Shown: positions 23,593-31,269, numbered from the stretch's first letter. The stretch: DNA of 37,438 nt from Pseudomonadota bacterium (GCA_023390985.1 JAEWBU010000156.1:1-37438); one strand, 5' to 3'. Made by a program: numbers and translations. Notes: generated by a model from the letters alone, not told the origin.

Positions 23593-24738
23593 TTAGGGCG
23601 AGGCGTGGTGCCGCAGCCCGCCTCCGGCAAGCCACGCAACCAGCTGCCCCGCGGTAGACACCAGCACGATATCGCCGGCGGCATTCGAGAAGAACCCTTG
23701 CAGTGGCAGGTCTCCCGTGAAGGGAGAGGCCGCGAAAGGCGGCGCCGCGGACGAACGCTCACCGGCGGCGTCGAAGCTGATCGATGCGGGCAAGGAAGCC
23801 GTCGTCGAGGTGAAAGTGTCCCGATGGCCGTGGAGCGAAACCACGCCGGACGCCGTCGCGAATGTGAGCGCGATGCCCCCGGTCGAGCGGTGGACGATCA
23901 GATTCTCGCCGGCGCTCCCGATCCGCCACACGCCTGCTCCCATCGGAGAGGTCGAAAGGGTCCGCCGCTCGCGGTTCGCGCAGGTGTCGGCAAGCTCCGC
24001 GCCGGGACAGAGCGTGAGAAGACCGCCGGCCTCCACCCGCAGCGTTGCCGCAAGCGGCGCACAGGACCTGCCGTCCGGCGCGCAACGCTGGCCGAGGGCG
24101 CGGTAGCTGCCCGACACCTCGGAAAGCTTGGTCGCGGAGGACCCGGCGATGCCGAAACCAGTCGCCGAGGGCGCCGCCCCCGCACGCTGCGTCCATCCCA
24201 CCAGCGTGCCCTGGGCGGCCAAGGCGAAACGCAGCCTCAGGTCCGTGCCCGAGACCTCCGCCGTCGTGGGATCGAGTTGCTGCAAGCTCGCGGCCTCTTC
24301 GCCGGACGCGTCGGTACCGCCGGCAGCCTCCCAACGGACCGTCATCTCTTGCCCCGCCTGCCGAACGACATAAGTCCGACCGTCGGAGGCCAACACCGTA
24401 GCGACCGGGCTGGCGGAGGCCGGTGACGTCACCGGCGCACCGGTGCCCGGTGCGGTGGTCGACGAGCCGCGCCGGGGGCGTCCCTGGCAGGCGACGCCGT
24501 CGGCGTCGCCATCCAGGTAGCTGAGTCCCCGCTCATAGGCGGCCTGTGCGTCCTCCTGGAAGGCGAAGCTCGCGCACGTCGGGATGCTGCCGCCGAATGC
24601 GGCCGCGAGGCGCTCCCGCTCGCCGCCTCCGCAGCCCACGAGCCCGCTCGTCAGTAACAGGCCGATCGCCAGTGATGAATAGCTCTGCACGCCGCTGCGT
24701 TGCGCAGCCCGATGAGGCTTCGCGTCCGGACGACCCAT
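23593..24738 (-). CDS. Lipoprotein with excalibur-type calcium-binding motif
   Basis: A 381-residue predicted lipoprotein. After a 22-residue polar N-region comes the hydrophobic segment LAIGLLLTSGLVGC, with Cys at the lipobox. Residues about 53-85 (CASFAFQEDAQAAYERG, then LDGDADGVACQ) match the excalibur pattern, a DxDxDGxxC EF-hand-like calcium site. A Ser/Thr/Pro linker follows, then about 260 residues of unrecognised, probably beta-rich sequence. A GGGAG site lies 7-8 bases upstream of the ATG. It runs opposite to the capsule genes and converges with them. It is 172 bp downstream of the next minus-strand lipoprotein gene, so the two could be co-transcribed. Function is unknown. Confidence 0.75.
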   Translation of the reverse strand: MGRPDAKPHRAAQRSGVQSYSSLAIGLLLTSGLVGCGGGERERLAAAFGGSIPTCASFAFQEDAQAAYERGLSYLDGDADGVACQGRPRRGSSTTAPGTGAPVTSPASASPVATVLASDGRTYVVRQAGQEMTVRWEAAGGTDASGEEAASLQQLDPTTAEVSGTDLRLRFALAAQGTLVGWTQRAGAAPSATGFGIAGSSATKLSEVSGSYRALGQRCAPDGRSCAPLAATLRVEAGGLLTLCPGAELADTCANRERRTLSTSPMGAGVWRIGSAGENLIVHRSTGGIALTFATASGVVSLHGHRDTFTSTTASLPASISFDAAGERSSAAPPFAASPFTGDLPLQGFFSNAAGDIVLVSTAGQLVAWLAGGGLRHHASP

Positions 24739-24884
24739 GTTTTTTTCTCCCTGCTGGGAGACCAGTCTCAGCTGTCCGCGCCTGCCTGGGCTGTCACTGC
24801 AACGCGGCCGCGCGGAAACAGCTGTGTCGACCTGAATCTGAGCTGTATCGACGCGGCACTCGCGCCACAGAAGAGCTGCAGGGC

Positions 24885-24900
24885 TCAGCGCTCGCGCTGA
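24885..24900. other. Small hairpin after the propeller lipoprotein gene
   Basis: TCAGCG pairs with CGCTGA around a 4-base loop, just past the stop codon of the minus-strand gene at 24911. There is no T-run, so a terminator function is uncertain. The remaining sequence from 24739 to 24910 shows the GGGAG site of the excalibur lipoprotein and no further feature. Confidence 0.25.
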
Positions 24901-24910
24901 CCCCCTCCCC

Positions 24911-26440
24911 TCAACGGAAAAGCCCCGTCGGATCGAACGGGTCGAACGATGTCGTGGGCGCCGGGGCGGGCGTCACCGGCGCGAGCGCAGGCGCCACCGT
25001 CGGCACGAGCGGTGACACGGATCCCACCGCAGGCGCGATCGAGGGTGGAGACATCACCGGCGTGAAGGCGGGAATCCCCGGCGAAAGCGGCGCGAGCGCC
25101 GGCCCGATCGGCGCCAGCGCGGGCGCCGCCGGCGTGAACACAGGCGCAGGTGCGGGAGCCGCCGGCGCGACGGGTGCGAGTGCAGGCGCGAGCGGCGCCA
25201 GCGCGGGGGCACCCGGTGTCCGGGCCGGAACCGGTGCCGGAGCGACCGGTACCGGCGCGGGTGCAGGCGCAGGCGCCGCCGCCGACTGCGAGACGTACAG
25301 CAAGCCGTCCAGTTGCTGCGGCGTGCCCGCCGCCAGCACCGAGCGCGTCGCGTCCCTCGACAGCGCCATCGCGCGCCAGTCGACCTCGCTGCCCGGCGTG
25401 GCCACGCGCGTGAAGCTCGTGCCGCCGTCCGACGAGAGCAGGACTTCACCGGTGCCGGTCGTGGTGGACGAGAGCGTGGCGCCGATCACGCCGCCGCCGC
25501 CCGACATCGCGACCGAGGTGTAGGCGCCCGCGACGGTGGACGCCTGCGTCCAGGTCCAGGCGCCGCCGGCCAGGTTGCCGACGTACAGGCGGGTGCTGCG
25601 CGGCGCGGGGTCCACGCCCGTGCCGAACTCGGTGCTGCCGGCCAGCGCGATGCGGGTGCCGTCCGCGGAGAGCGCCGCCCGGTACCAGCCGTCGGCGACG
25701 ATCGTGGTGCCGACGGTGACGGGCAGCAGCGAGAAGGTGGCCCCGCTGTCGTTCGAAACGTAGAGATTGCCGCTGCTGGCGGCCGCGATCACCGTGCTGC
25801 CCGAAGCGGAGCTGTCCACCGCGCGGAAGGCGTCGGTGAGCACGCCCCCGCCCACGAGCCTGGCCTGCTGGAAGCCCGGCGTGGACGAATCGGCGTTCGT
25901 CGAGAAGAAGATCGGACCGTTGAACGTGGCGGCCACGACGCGCGCGCCATCGGCGGAGATCGTGACGGATTCGTAGGGAAGCGCGGACTCGACGTTGATG
26001 CCGGTGTCGATACGCGTCCAGCTCGACCCGCCGTCGGTGGACCGGAGCAGACCGCCGGCCGCCGCTACCGCCACCATGCGCGTGCCGTCGGGTGTCATGT
26101 CCAGCGAGACCCAGCTGGAGATCGGCGCGCTCGATGCCGTGAAGGTCTCGCCGCGGTCCTTGGACAGGAAGATCTGGCCGCCCGCGGTCGTGAAAGTGGT
26201 GGCGGCCATCACGCGGCCCGAGTCGTCCGCCGCGACCCACTGGTACTGGTGGGCCGCCAGGCCGGACACCGCCGCGAAGCTGAGCGCGGCCGCCGTCAGC
26301 GCGGGCGCCGGAGCGGGCGTGCCCGCCACCGCGTCGGTTCCGGTCGAGGAGGTGTCGTCAACGCTTCCGCCGCACGCGGCCAGCCACATCGCTGCCACGA
26401 CGGCGCTGACGCGGCCCATGCTCATCCCTGGCGGGTTCAT
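24911..26440 (-). CDS. Lipoprotein with Asp-box (BNR-like) beta-propeller and Pro/Ala-rich tail
   Basis: A 509-residue protein. The signal sequence ends in the lipobox WLAAC. Residues about 45-400 form repeated propeller blades with Asp-box-like turns (SKDRGETFTASS, STDGGSSWTRID, SNDSGATFSLLP, SSDGGTSFTRVA), as in sialidase/BNR and Ycf48-like proteins. Residues about 400-495 are low-complexity Pro/Ala/Leu/Val repeats of the APALAPLAPALAP kind, and the protein ends FDPFDPTGLFR. The frame extends upstream, but the ATG at 26440 has a GGGAG site and starts right before the signal peptide. Its N-terminus resembles the truncated gene at 1-135, and its C-terminal tag resembles the relic at 606-698. 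Likely exposed on the envelope; the substrate is unknown. Confidence 0.8.
   Translation of the reverse strand: MNPPGMSMGRVSAVVAAMWLAACGGSVDDTSSTGTDAVAGTPAPAPALTAAALSFAAVSGLAAHQYQWVAADDSGRVMAATTFTTAGGQIFLSKDRGETFTASSAPISSWVSLDMTPDGTRMVAVAAAGGLLRSTDGGSSWTRIDTGINVESALPYESVTISADGARVVAATFNGPIFFSTNADSSTPGFQQARLVGGGVLTDAFRAVDSSASGSTVIAAASSGNLYVSNDSGATFSLLPVTVGTTIVADGWYRAALSADGTRIALAGSTEFGTGVDPAPRSTRLYVGNLAGGAWTWTQASTVAGAYTSVAMSGGGGVIGATLSSTTTGTGEVLLSSDGGTSFTRVATPGSEVDWRAMALSRDATRSVLAAGTPQQLDGLLYVSQSAAAPAPAPAPVPVAPAPVPARTPGAPALAPLAPALAPVAPAAPAPAPVFTPAAPALAPIGPALAPLSPGIPAFTPVMSPPSIAPAVGSVSPLVPTVAPALAPVTPAPAPTTSFDPFDPTGLFR
24916..24947. repeat. Right copy of the 32-bp repeat flanking the capsule region
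   Basis: Partner of 644-675 (30 of 32 bases identical, same orientation). Here it is the coding sequence for the C-terminal FDPFDPTGLFR tag of the propeller lipoprotein. The two copies are about 24.3 kb apart and enclose the whole capsule locus. Confidence 0.7.
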
Positions 26441-26490
26441 CGCGGACTCCCAACTGGAATCCCGGTTCGAGCGGTGGGGGTCCCGAGGGT

Positions 26491-26823
26491 TCAGCGCAGC
26501 CGCGCGGCCGCGAACCGCCAGGCCCGCCACGCGCACCATCCCACCGCCAGCCCGACCGCATCGGCCACCAGGTCGTGCAGATCGAAGTGGTGGTCGACGG
26601 TCGCCAGCTGCAGCACCTCGATCAGCACGCCGTAGCCGATCAGCCCCGCCAGCACCAGGCGCTCGCGCGACGCCCAGCCCAGCAGGCCGAGCACCGCCAG
26701 CGCACCGAATGCGACCACGTGGTTGGCCTTGTCCCAGCCGGTGAGCGGCTCGCGCTCGGGCACGGGCGCCAGCGCGAAGTACAGGATGACGAGCGCGGCC
26801 ACCCAGAAGGTCAGGCGCGCCAT
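26491..26823 (-). CDS. VanZ-like membrane protein
   Basis: A 110-residue protein with three to four hydrophobic helices. The VanZ-family core is seen as WDKANHVVAFGALAVLGLLG, GYGVLIEVLQ and DLHDLVADAVGLAVGW, with the conserved Asp-Lys-His and Glu-Gln positions. VanZ itself is linked to low-level teicoplanin resistance, but most family members have unknown roles. The frame extends 10 codons upstream to a TTG at 26853. I prefer the ATG at 26823, which starts right before the first helix; neither start has a clear ribosome-binding site. It lies 50 bp from the lipoprotein start on the same strand and is divergent from the response regulator. Confidence 0.8.
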   Translation of the reverse strand: MARLTFWVAALVILYFALAPVPEREPLTGWDKANHVVAFGALAVLGLLGWASRERLVLAGLIGYGVLIEVLQLATVDHHFDLHDLVADAVGLAVGWCAWRAWRFAAARLR

Positions 26824-26899
26824 GCGGGCGAGCGGGAGAGTCGATCGGATCAAGGTCGTGCGAGCTTACCTGCGCACCGGGGCGCGCAGGATCGGTCTC

Positions 26900-26929
26900 A
26901 TGACTCCAGTCAGCTCAGCTGGCTATCAT
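26900..26929 (+). promoter_or_regulatory. Candidate sigma-70 promoter of the response regulator gene
   Basis: ATGACT (26900-26905) and TATCAT (26924-26929) are separated by 18 bases. Transcription would start only a few bases before the ATG at 26941, giving a very short or leaderless mRNA, which fits the weak ribosome-binding site there. Confidence 0.35.
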
Positions 26930-26940
26930 TGAAGCGCTGT

Positions 26941-27321
26941 ATGAAACGCTCCGCCTTCACCATCGCCGTCGTCGACGACACGGACCTCGCCCGTTACGCC
27001 GCCGTCAAGATGCTGCGCGCCCTGGGCTACAAGACGGTCGAATGCGAGACCGGTGAAGAAGCGCAACTGATCGCCAGCGGCGAGAAACCGGTCTCGGCCC
27101 TGCTGCTGGACGTCAACCTGCCCGACGTGAACGGCGTGGCGGTCTGCGAATTCATCAAGAAAGGCCCGAAGCCGCTGCCGGTGGTCCTGATGTCGGCCGT
27201 CTACGTCGACGAACTCCACCAGGGCGCCGCGCTGGACGCCGGCGCCGATGCCTACCTGGTGTCGCCGCTGGAGCCGCAGGAGCTGGGGGCGGTGTTCGAC
27301 CGGTTGCTGGGCGTCCGGTAG
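26941..27321 (+). CDS. Single-domain response regulator
   Basis: A 126-residue CheY-like receiver domain with no output domain. The acidic pair is D12-D13 (VVDDTD), the phospho-acceptor is D57 (LLLDVNLPD), and the switch Ser is S85 (VLMSAVY). The position of the conserved Lys of the active site is Ser (S108 in DAYLVSPLEP), which may change phosphorylation-dependent signalling. A similar SP replacement is seen in the first receiver domain of the hybrid kinase at 33118-35205. No cognate kinase is adjacent. It probably works by protein-protein contact, as partner or phosphate sink of a kinase encoded elsewhere. It is convergent with the Bug receptor gene, 12 bases apart, with no hairpin between. 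Confidence 0.88.
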   Translation: MKRSAFTIAVVDDTDLARYAAVKMLRALGYKTVECETGEEAQLIASGEKPVSALLLDVNLPDVNGVAVCEFIKKGPKPLPVVLMSAVYVDELHQGAALDAGADAYLVSPLEPQELGAVFDRLLGVR

Positions 27322-27333
27322 GCCCCAGGCCCT

Positions 27334-28326
27334 CTACTCGCGGACGTTCGCGAACGTCACCAGCTCGGCGTACTTCGCGCTGTCCTCCCGCACGATGCGC
27401 GCCAGGTCCTCCTTGCCCGTGCCGGGGATCGAGCCGCCCTCCTCCAGCCGGCGACGCACGGCCGGGTCGGTCAGGCCCGACTGCAGGGCGTCGCGCAACT
27501 TCTGGGCGATGGGCGCGGGGAGGTCCTTCGGGCCGGCCAGGGCGAACCAGCCGGTGAGCTCGTAGCCTTTCAGCTGGGGATGCTCGCCGAGGGCCGGCAC
27601 CTGCGGCAGCGTCGGGAAGCGCTTCGCGGAGGTGATGCCCAGCGGAACGATCCGGCCGCTCTGGATGAACGGCGCCGCCGCGGTGGGCGACATGATCGCG
27701 AAGTCCAGCGTGCCGCCGACCAGGTCGTTGGTGAGCGGCGCCGTGCCGCGGTACGGGATGTGGGTCAGGAAGACGCCGGCGCGCTGCTTGATCAGCTCGC
27801 CCGCGAAATGCAGCGTGGAGCCGACACCGGAGCTGCCGTAGCTGTACTTGCCCGGGCTGCGCTTGACCAGCGCGATGAACTCGTCGAGGTTCTTCACGCC
27901 CGTGCGGGGCGCCGCCACCAGCAGCACCGGCGCCGTGGCGATCAGGCCGATCGGCGCCAGGTCCTTCTGCGGGTTGTAGCGCTGCGCCGGGTTGACCAGC
28001 GCCGTCGCGGCCATCTCGTTGCTGGAGCCGGCCAGCAGCGTGTAGCCGTCGCCGCGGCTGCTCACCGTGCGCTGCGCCGCCACGACGCCCGCCGCCCCCG
28101 CCAGGTTCTCGACCACCACCGTGCCGCCCAGCCTGGCCGAGAGGATGTCCGCGGCCACGCGGGCGGCCATGTCCACCGAGCCGCCCGGCGCGTAGCCGAC
28201 CAGCAGCTTGATCGGCTTGTTCGGATAGGCGTCCTGCGCGAAGGCGGGCGCGGCCAGGGACAAGGCCGTCGCGCCCAGGGCACCCAGCGTGGCGCGGCGC
28301 GAGACGGAAGAAGAATCACGGTCCAT
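27334..28326 (-). CDS. Bug-family (TTT) periplasmic solute-binding protein
   Basis: A 330-residue periplasmic receptor. It begins MDRDSSSVSRRATLGALGAT with a twin-arginine-like SRRATL signal, cut near PAFAQ-DAYPNKPIK. The mature start YPNKPIKLLVGYAPGGSVDM is the hallmark of the Bug/TctC family, followed by VVENLAGAAGVVAAQ, YGSSGVGSTLHFAGEL, HIPYRGTAPLTNDLVGG and SAKRFPTLPQVPAL. Such proteins are very numerous in Burkholderiales and bind carboxylates or amides; most have no transporter gene nearby, as here. It lies 35 bp downstream of the M20 hydrolase gene on the same strand, so its ligand is probably an N-acyl amino acid or its product. I chose the ATG just before the signal; the open frame upstream lies inside the hydrolase region. 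Confidence 0.9.
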   Translation of the reverse strand: MDRDSSSVSRRATLGALGATALSLAAPAFAQDAYPNKPIKLLVGYAPGGSVDMAARVAADILSARLGGTVVVENLAGAAGVVAAQRTVSSRGDGYTLLAGSSNEMAATALVNPAQRYNPQKDLAPIGLIATAPVLLVAAPRTGVKNLDEFIALVKRSPGKYSYGSSGVGSTLHFAGELIKQRAGVFLTHIPYRGTAPLTNDLVGGTLDFAIMSPTAAAPFIQSGRIVPLGITSAKRFPTLPQVPALGEHPQLKGYELTGWFALAGPKDLPAPIAQKLRDALQSGLTDPAVRRRLEEGGSIPGTGKEDLARIVREDSAKYAELVTFANVRE

Positions 28327-28361
28327 GGGGATTCGATTCCAGAGAGGGAAGGAAAGGAGAA

Positions 28362-29579
28362 CTAGGCTTGCGGCGCGAGGAAGCGCCGGACCAGCTGCAC
28401 CCAGTAGCTGGCCGCGATCGGCAGGATGGCGTCGTTGAAGTCGTAGCCCGGGTTGTGGACCATGCAGCCGCCCGTGCGGTGGTGCTCGCCCACGCCGTTG
28501 CCCACGATCAGGTAGCTGCCCGGGCAGTGCTCGAGCATGAAGGAGAAATCCTCGCTTCCTGTGAGCGGCGCCAGGTCGGGCAGCAGGCCGTCCTCGCCCA
28601 GCCAGTCGAGCGCCACCTGGCGCGCATAACGCGTGGACTCCACGTCGTTGACCAGGGCGGGATAGCGCCAGTGGTAGTCCACCTCCGCGGTCACCCCGAG
28701 CGTGGCCGCCTGCGCCTGCACCAGCTGCGTGATGCGCTCGCGCAGCATGGCGCGGATCTCGGGGCGGTAGGCGCGCACGGTCAGGCGCATCAGCACGCTG
28801 CCCGGGATCACGTTCGGCGCGTCGCCGCCATGGATGGCGCCGACCGACACCACCGCCATCTCGCGCGGGTCGACGTTGCGCGACACGATGGTCTGCAGCG
28901 CCACGATGATGTGGGCCGCGGCCACCACCGGGTCGGCCGCCAGGTGCGGCGCGGAGCCGTGCCCGCCGCGGCCGGTGACCGTCACCGTGACCGAATCCGA
29001 GGAGGCCATGAACGGGCCTTCCTTGAAGCCGAACTTGCCGGCCGGAAAGCCCGGCATGTTGTGCAGCGCGAAGACCGCGTCGCAGGGGAAGCGCTCGAAC
29101 AGCCCTTCTTCCACCATCCGGCGGCCGCCGCCCAGGCCCTCCTCGGCCGGCTGGAAGATCAGGTGCAGCGTGCCGTCGAAGCTGCGCTCGCGCGCGATGA
29201 CGCGGGCCGCCGCCAGCAGGATGCTGGTGTGGCCGTCGTGGCCGCACGCGTGCATCTTGCCGGGCACCTGGCTGGCGTACGGCAGGCCGGTGGTTTCCTG
29301 GATCGGCAGCGCGTCCATGTCGGCGCGCAGGCCCAGGCGGCGCATGCCCTGGCCCAGCCGCAGCGTGCCCACCACGCCGGTGCCGGCCAGGCCGCGGTGC
29401 ACCTCGTAGCCCCACTCGGCCAGGCGCGCCGCGACCAGATCGCTGGTGAGGTGCTCCTCGTAGGCGAGCTCGGGATGGGAATGGATCCGGTGCCTCAGCG
29501 TGACCATCTCGGGCGCGACGTCGCGCACGGCGGGCAGCACCTTCTCGAAGGCTTCGGCGGTTTCGATCTCGAATGACAT
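28362..29579 (-). CDS. M20-family amidohydrolase (hippurate hydrolase-like)
   Basis: A 405-residue cytoplasmic zinc amidohydrolase/peptidase of the M20D type (HipO, N-acyl-amino-acid hydrolase). Motifs are LRHRIHSHPELAYEE, GLRADMDALPIQE, KMHACGHDGHTSILL (metal ligands), FQPAEEGLGGGRRMVEEGLF, the lid domain with GRGGHGSAPH and VIPGSV, and the C-terminal ligand block CMVHNPGYDFND. An AAGGAAG ribosome-binding site precedes the ATG at 29579. It is likely co-transcribed with the Bug receptor downstream and probably controlled by the divergent LysR gene. It cleaves an amide of an acylated amino acid or similar compound; the natural substrate is unknown. Confidence 0.92.
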   Translation of the reverse strand: MSFEIETAEAFEKVLPAVRDVAPEMVTLRHRIHSHPELAYEEHLTSDLVAARLAEWGYEVHRGLAGTGVVGTLRLGQGMRRLGLRADMDALPIQETTGLPYASQVPGKMHACGHDGHTSILLAAARVIARERSFDGTLHLIFQPAEEGLGGGRRMVEEGLFERFPCDAVFALHNMPGFPAGKFGFKEGPFMASSDSVTVTVTGRGGHGSAPHLAADPVVAAAHIIVALQTIVSRNVDPREMAVVSVGAIHGGDAPNVIPGSVLMRLTVRAYRPEIRAMLRERITQLVQAQAATLGVTAEVDYHWRYPALVNDVESTRYARQVALDWLGEDGLLPDLAPLTGSEDFSFMLEHCPGSYLIVGNGVGEHHRTGGCMVHNPGYDFNDAILPIAASYWVQLVRRFLAPQA

Positions 29580-29687
29580 GGCGGCTTCCTTGGCTTCGCC
29601 AGTCTAGGAAGTCCGCGCCCGCGCCGACAGACAGGCGCTTTCGTTCACCGGCGGGCGGCGCCTGTCGCTTCCGGATAATCCCCGGCC
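29580..29687. promoter_or_regulatory. Divergent promoter region between amidohydrolase and lysR
   Basis: A 108-bp gap between divergent starts, the usual site for LysR binding. A short palindrome TGGC-TTC-GCCA lies close to the amidohydrolase start. I see no textbook T-N11-A box or clear -35/-10 pairs, so the operator assignment rests mainly on layout. Confidence 0.35.
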
Positions 29688-30656
29688 ATGAAGCTGCACC
29701 AGCTGCGCTACCTGGCCGCCGTCGCCTCCGAGGGAGGCATCCGCGCCGCGGCCCGGTCGCTCGGCGTCACCCAGGCCACCGTCACCCAGGGCCTGCGCGA
29801 GCTGGAGACCCACGCGCAGGTGGCCCTGTTCACGCGGCATGGCGGCGGCATCGCCTTCACGCCGGCCGGCCAGGAGCTGCTGGAGCACGCCAACCGCGTG
29901 CTGGCGCAACTGCGGCAGGCCGAGGACACGCTGGCGCGCTACCGCGACACGGGCGCGCAGCAGCGGCTGACGCTGGCCATCACGCCGTGGGTGGCGCAGA
30001 CGCTCCTGCCGCGCGTGCTCCCGTCCTTCCGCGAGGAACTGCCGCACGTGCAGCTGGAGATGTTCGACGGGCTGTCGGCGCTCAGCTATCCGCGGCTGCG
30101 CGAAGGCAGCCTGGACCTGATGATCGGCCGCATCGGCCCGCAGGAGGCCATGCACGGACTGCAGGCGCAGCCCCTGTTCCGCTACGACATGACCGTCGTG
30201 GCGCGGCGCGGCCATCCGCGCGCCGAGGCGCGGTCCATGGCGGAACTGCTGGAACATGACTGGGTGCTGAACTTCACCCCGGGGGAAAGCGCCAGCCTGC
30301 TGGAGAACCTGTTCGGCCAGCACGGCCTGGCGCCGCCTCTGCACCGCATCCAGCTGGCGCACTCGGCTTCGCTGATGCTGGGGCTGGTGCGAAAGACCGA
30401 CATGCTCACCTTCTGCCCCTGGCCGCTGGTGGAGACCGACGCCCTGCGCCACACGCTGGTGACGGTGCAGGTGCGCGAGCGCTTCCGCAGCCACGTGGTG
30501 GGCCTCGTGCGACGGGCGCAGGAGGCCCCCTCGCATGCGGCGGCCCGTTTCATCGCCCATTTCCTGGGCCAGCTGCCGGCGTGGCTGGCCTCGGACGATC
30601 CGGAATTGCGGCGGGTGCTGCATTCCGTGGATCTCGTCGAAGCCACGCCCTCCTGA
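29688..30656 (+). CDS. LysR-family transcriptional regulator
   Basis: A 322-residue LysR-type regulator. The N-terminal winged helix-turn-helix (about 1-62) reads MKLHQLRYLAAVASEGGIRA then SLGVTQATVTQGLRELE. A linker helix leads to the effector-binding domain (about 92-300; LTLAITPWVAQTLLPRVLP, LDLMIGRIGP, MTVVARRGHP). The divergent layout with the amidohydrolase-Bug pair predicts that it controls them in response to their substrate; TDMLTFCPWPLV lies in the usual ligand-cleft region. Length is slightly above the usual 300, from a longer C-terminal tail. A hairpin terminator follows 12 bases after the stop. Confidence 0.92.
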   Translation: MKLHQLRYLAAVASEGGIRAAARSLGVTQATVTQGLRELETHAQVALFTRHGGGIAFTPAGQELLEHANRVLAQLRQAEDTLARYRDTGAQQRLTLAITPWVAQTLLPRVLPSFREELPHVQLEMFDGLSALSYPRLREGSLDLMIGRIGPQEAMHGLQAQPLFRYDMTVVARRGHPRAEARSMAELLEHDWVLNFTPGESASLLENLFGQHGLAPPLHRIQLAHSASLMLGLVRKTDMLTFCPWPLVETDALRHTLVTVQVRERFRSHVVGLVRRAQEAPSHAAARFIAHFLGQLPAWLASDDPELRRVLHSVDLVEATPS

Positions 30657-30668
30657 AGCGGGCCCATG

Positions 30669-30700
30669 AAAAAAGGCCCCTCACGGGGCCTCTGTTTCGT
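30669..30700. terminator. Bidirectional intrinsic terminator
   Basis: Perfect 7-bp stem AGGCCCC/GGGGCCT with loop TCAC, preceded by AAAAAA and followed by a T-containing stretch (CTGTTTCG). It separates the plus-strand lysR from the convergent minus-strand gene at 30712 and can serve both. Confidence 0.8.
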
Positions 30701-30711
30701 TCGCCGGTGGC

Positions 30712-31041
30712 TCACTTGATGGGGATGGTGGCGCGGATGGTCACGCTGGGCTCGACGGCCGGCACATAGACCGGCTGCGGGGCGACCACCACCGGTTGCG
30801 GCACCACGTAGACCGGAGCCGCATGGACGTGCTCAGGCCCCTTGCATTTGCGCTCCTCCTTGTAGTCGCCGTGCTTCTGCTTGATCTTGACCTTGCAGTT
30901 GCCGTCCCAGTACTCGTGCTTGTATTCGGACCGGCCATGGCGGTGCTTCCCGTGCCCTCCATCGTGATCGTGGTCGGCCAGGGCCGCGAACGGAACGGAA
31001 GCAAAGGCGAACGCAACGGCGCTGAGTCGAAGAGTTTTCAT
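30712..31041 (-). CDS. Small secreted His-rich protein
   Basis: A 109-residue protein with a signal peptide (MKTLRLSAVAFAFASVPFAA, cut near LA-DHDHD). The mature N-terminus is rich in His, Asp and Lys (DHDHDGGHGKHRHGRSEYKH), followed by two cysteines 18 residues apart (NCKVKI...RKCKG) that could form a disulfide. The C-terminal part is a Pro/Val-rich repeat (VYVVPQPVVVAPQPVYVP). The His cluster could bind metal ions such as Ni, Cu or Zn in the periplasm; this is inference. I do not recognise the family. The start has only a weak ribosome-binding site. It stands alone, bounded downstream by a bidirectional terminator and upstream by a terminator at 31126-31148. Confidence 0.7.
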   Translation of the reverse strand: MKTLRLSAVAFAFASVPFAALADHDHDGGHGKHRHGRSEYKHEYWDGNCKVKIKQKHGDYKEERKCKGPEHVHAAPVYVVPQPVVVAPQPVYVPAVEPSVTIRATIPIK

Positions 31042-31125
31042 GCCCGTGTTTGTAGGCGACCGGCCCGCAGCTCGTCTGTGAGGAATTGCTCGGCGGTGCG
31101 AACTTGCAACGGGTCGGCGCCAATG

Positions 31126-31148
31126 AAAAAGCCTCCTTGCGGAGGCTT
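31126..31148 (-). terminator. Intrinsic terminator (minus strand)
   Basis: An 8-bp perfect stem (AAGCCTCC/GGAGGCTT) with a TTGC loop. On the minus strand it is followed by a TTTTT run and CATTGG. Its layout, including the CAATGAAAAA context, closely resembles the terminator of tRNA-Ser at 32962-32987. It would stop minus-strand transcription coming out of the 31270-32486 islet. Confidence 0.75.
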
Positions 31149-31159
31149 CGTCATTGAGT

Positions 31160-31172
31160 CCTGGCGGAGAGG
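31160..31172. repeat. Relic of a tRNA-Ser 3' tip (left copy)
   Basis: CCTGGCGGAGAGG is identical to 32997-33009, the 3' end (acceptor strand plus CCA) of tRNA-Ser(GGA). It sits 11 bases from a terminator of similar shape to that of the tRNA. After this stretch the match to the tRNA stops. It may be an attachment-site footprint or the end of a lost tRNA copy. Confidence 0.6.
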
Positions 31173-31269
31173 CGTCCCGAAAATCTATAGCCGGCGCGGC
31201 CCGGCAGGCGTTTACCCATCACCCCGCTCCACCAGGCCACATCGCGCCGCAGCACGCGACCGGAGCCGG

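Noticed and set aside
24950..25270. Repetitive GC-rich stretch that could be taken for a tandem-repeat or CRISPR-like array
   Set aside because: The period is that of Ala-Pro codons of the lipoprotein tail; there are no fixed-length spacers or conserved repeats.
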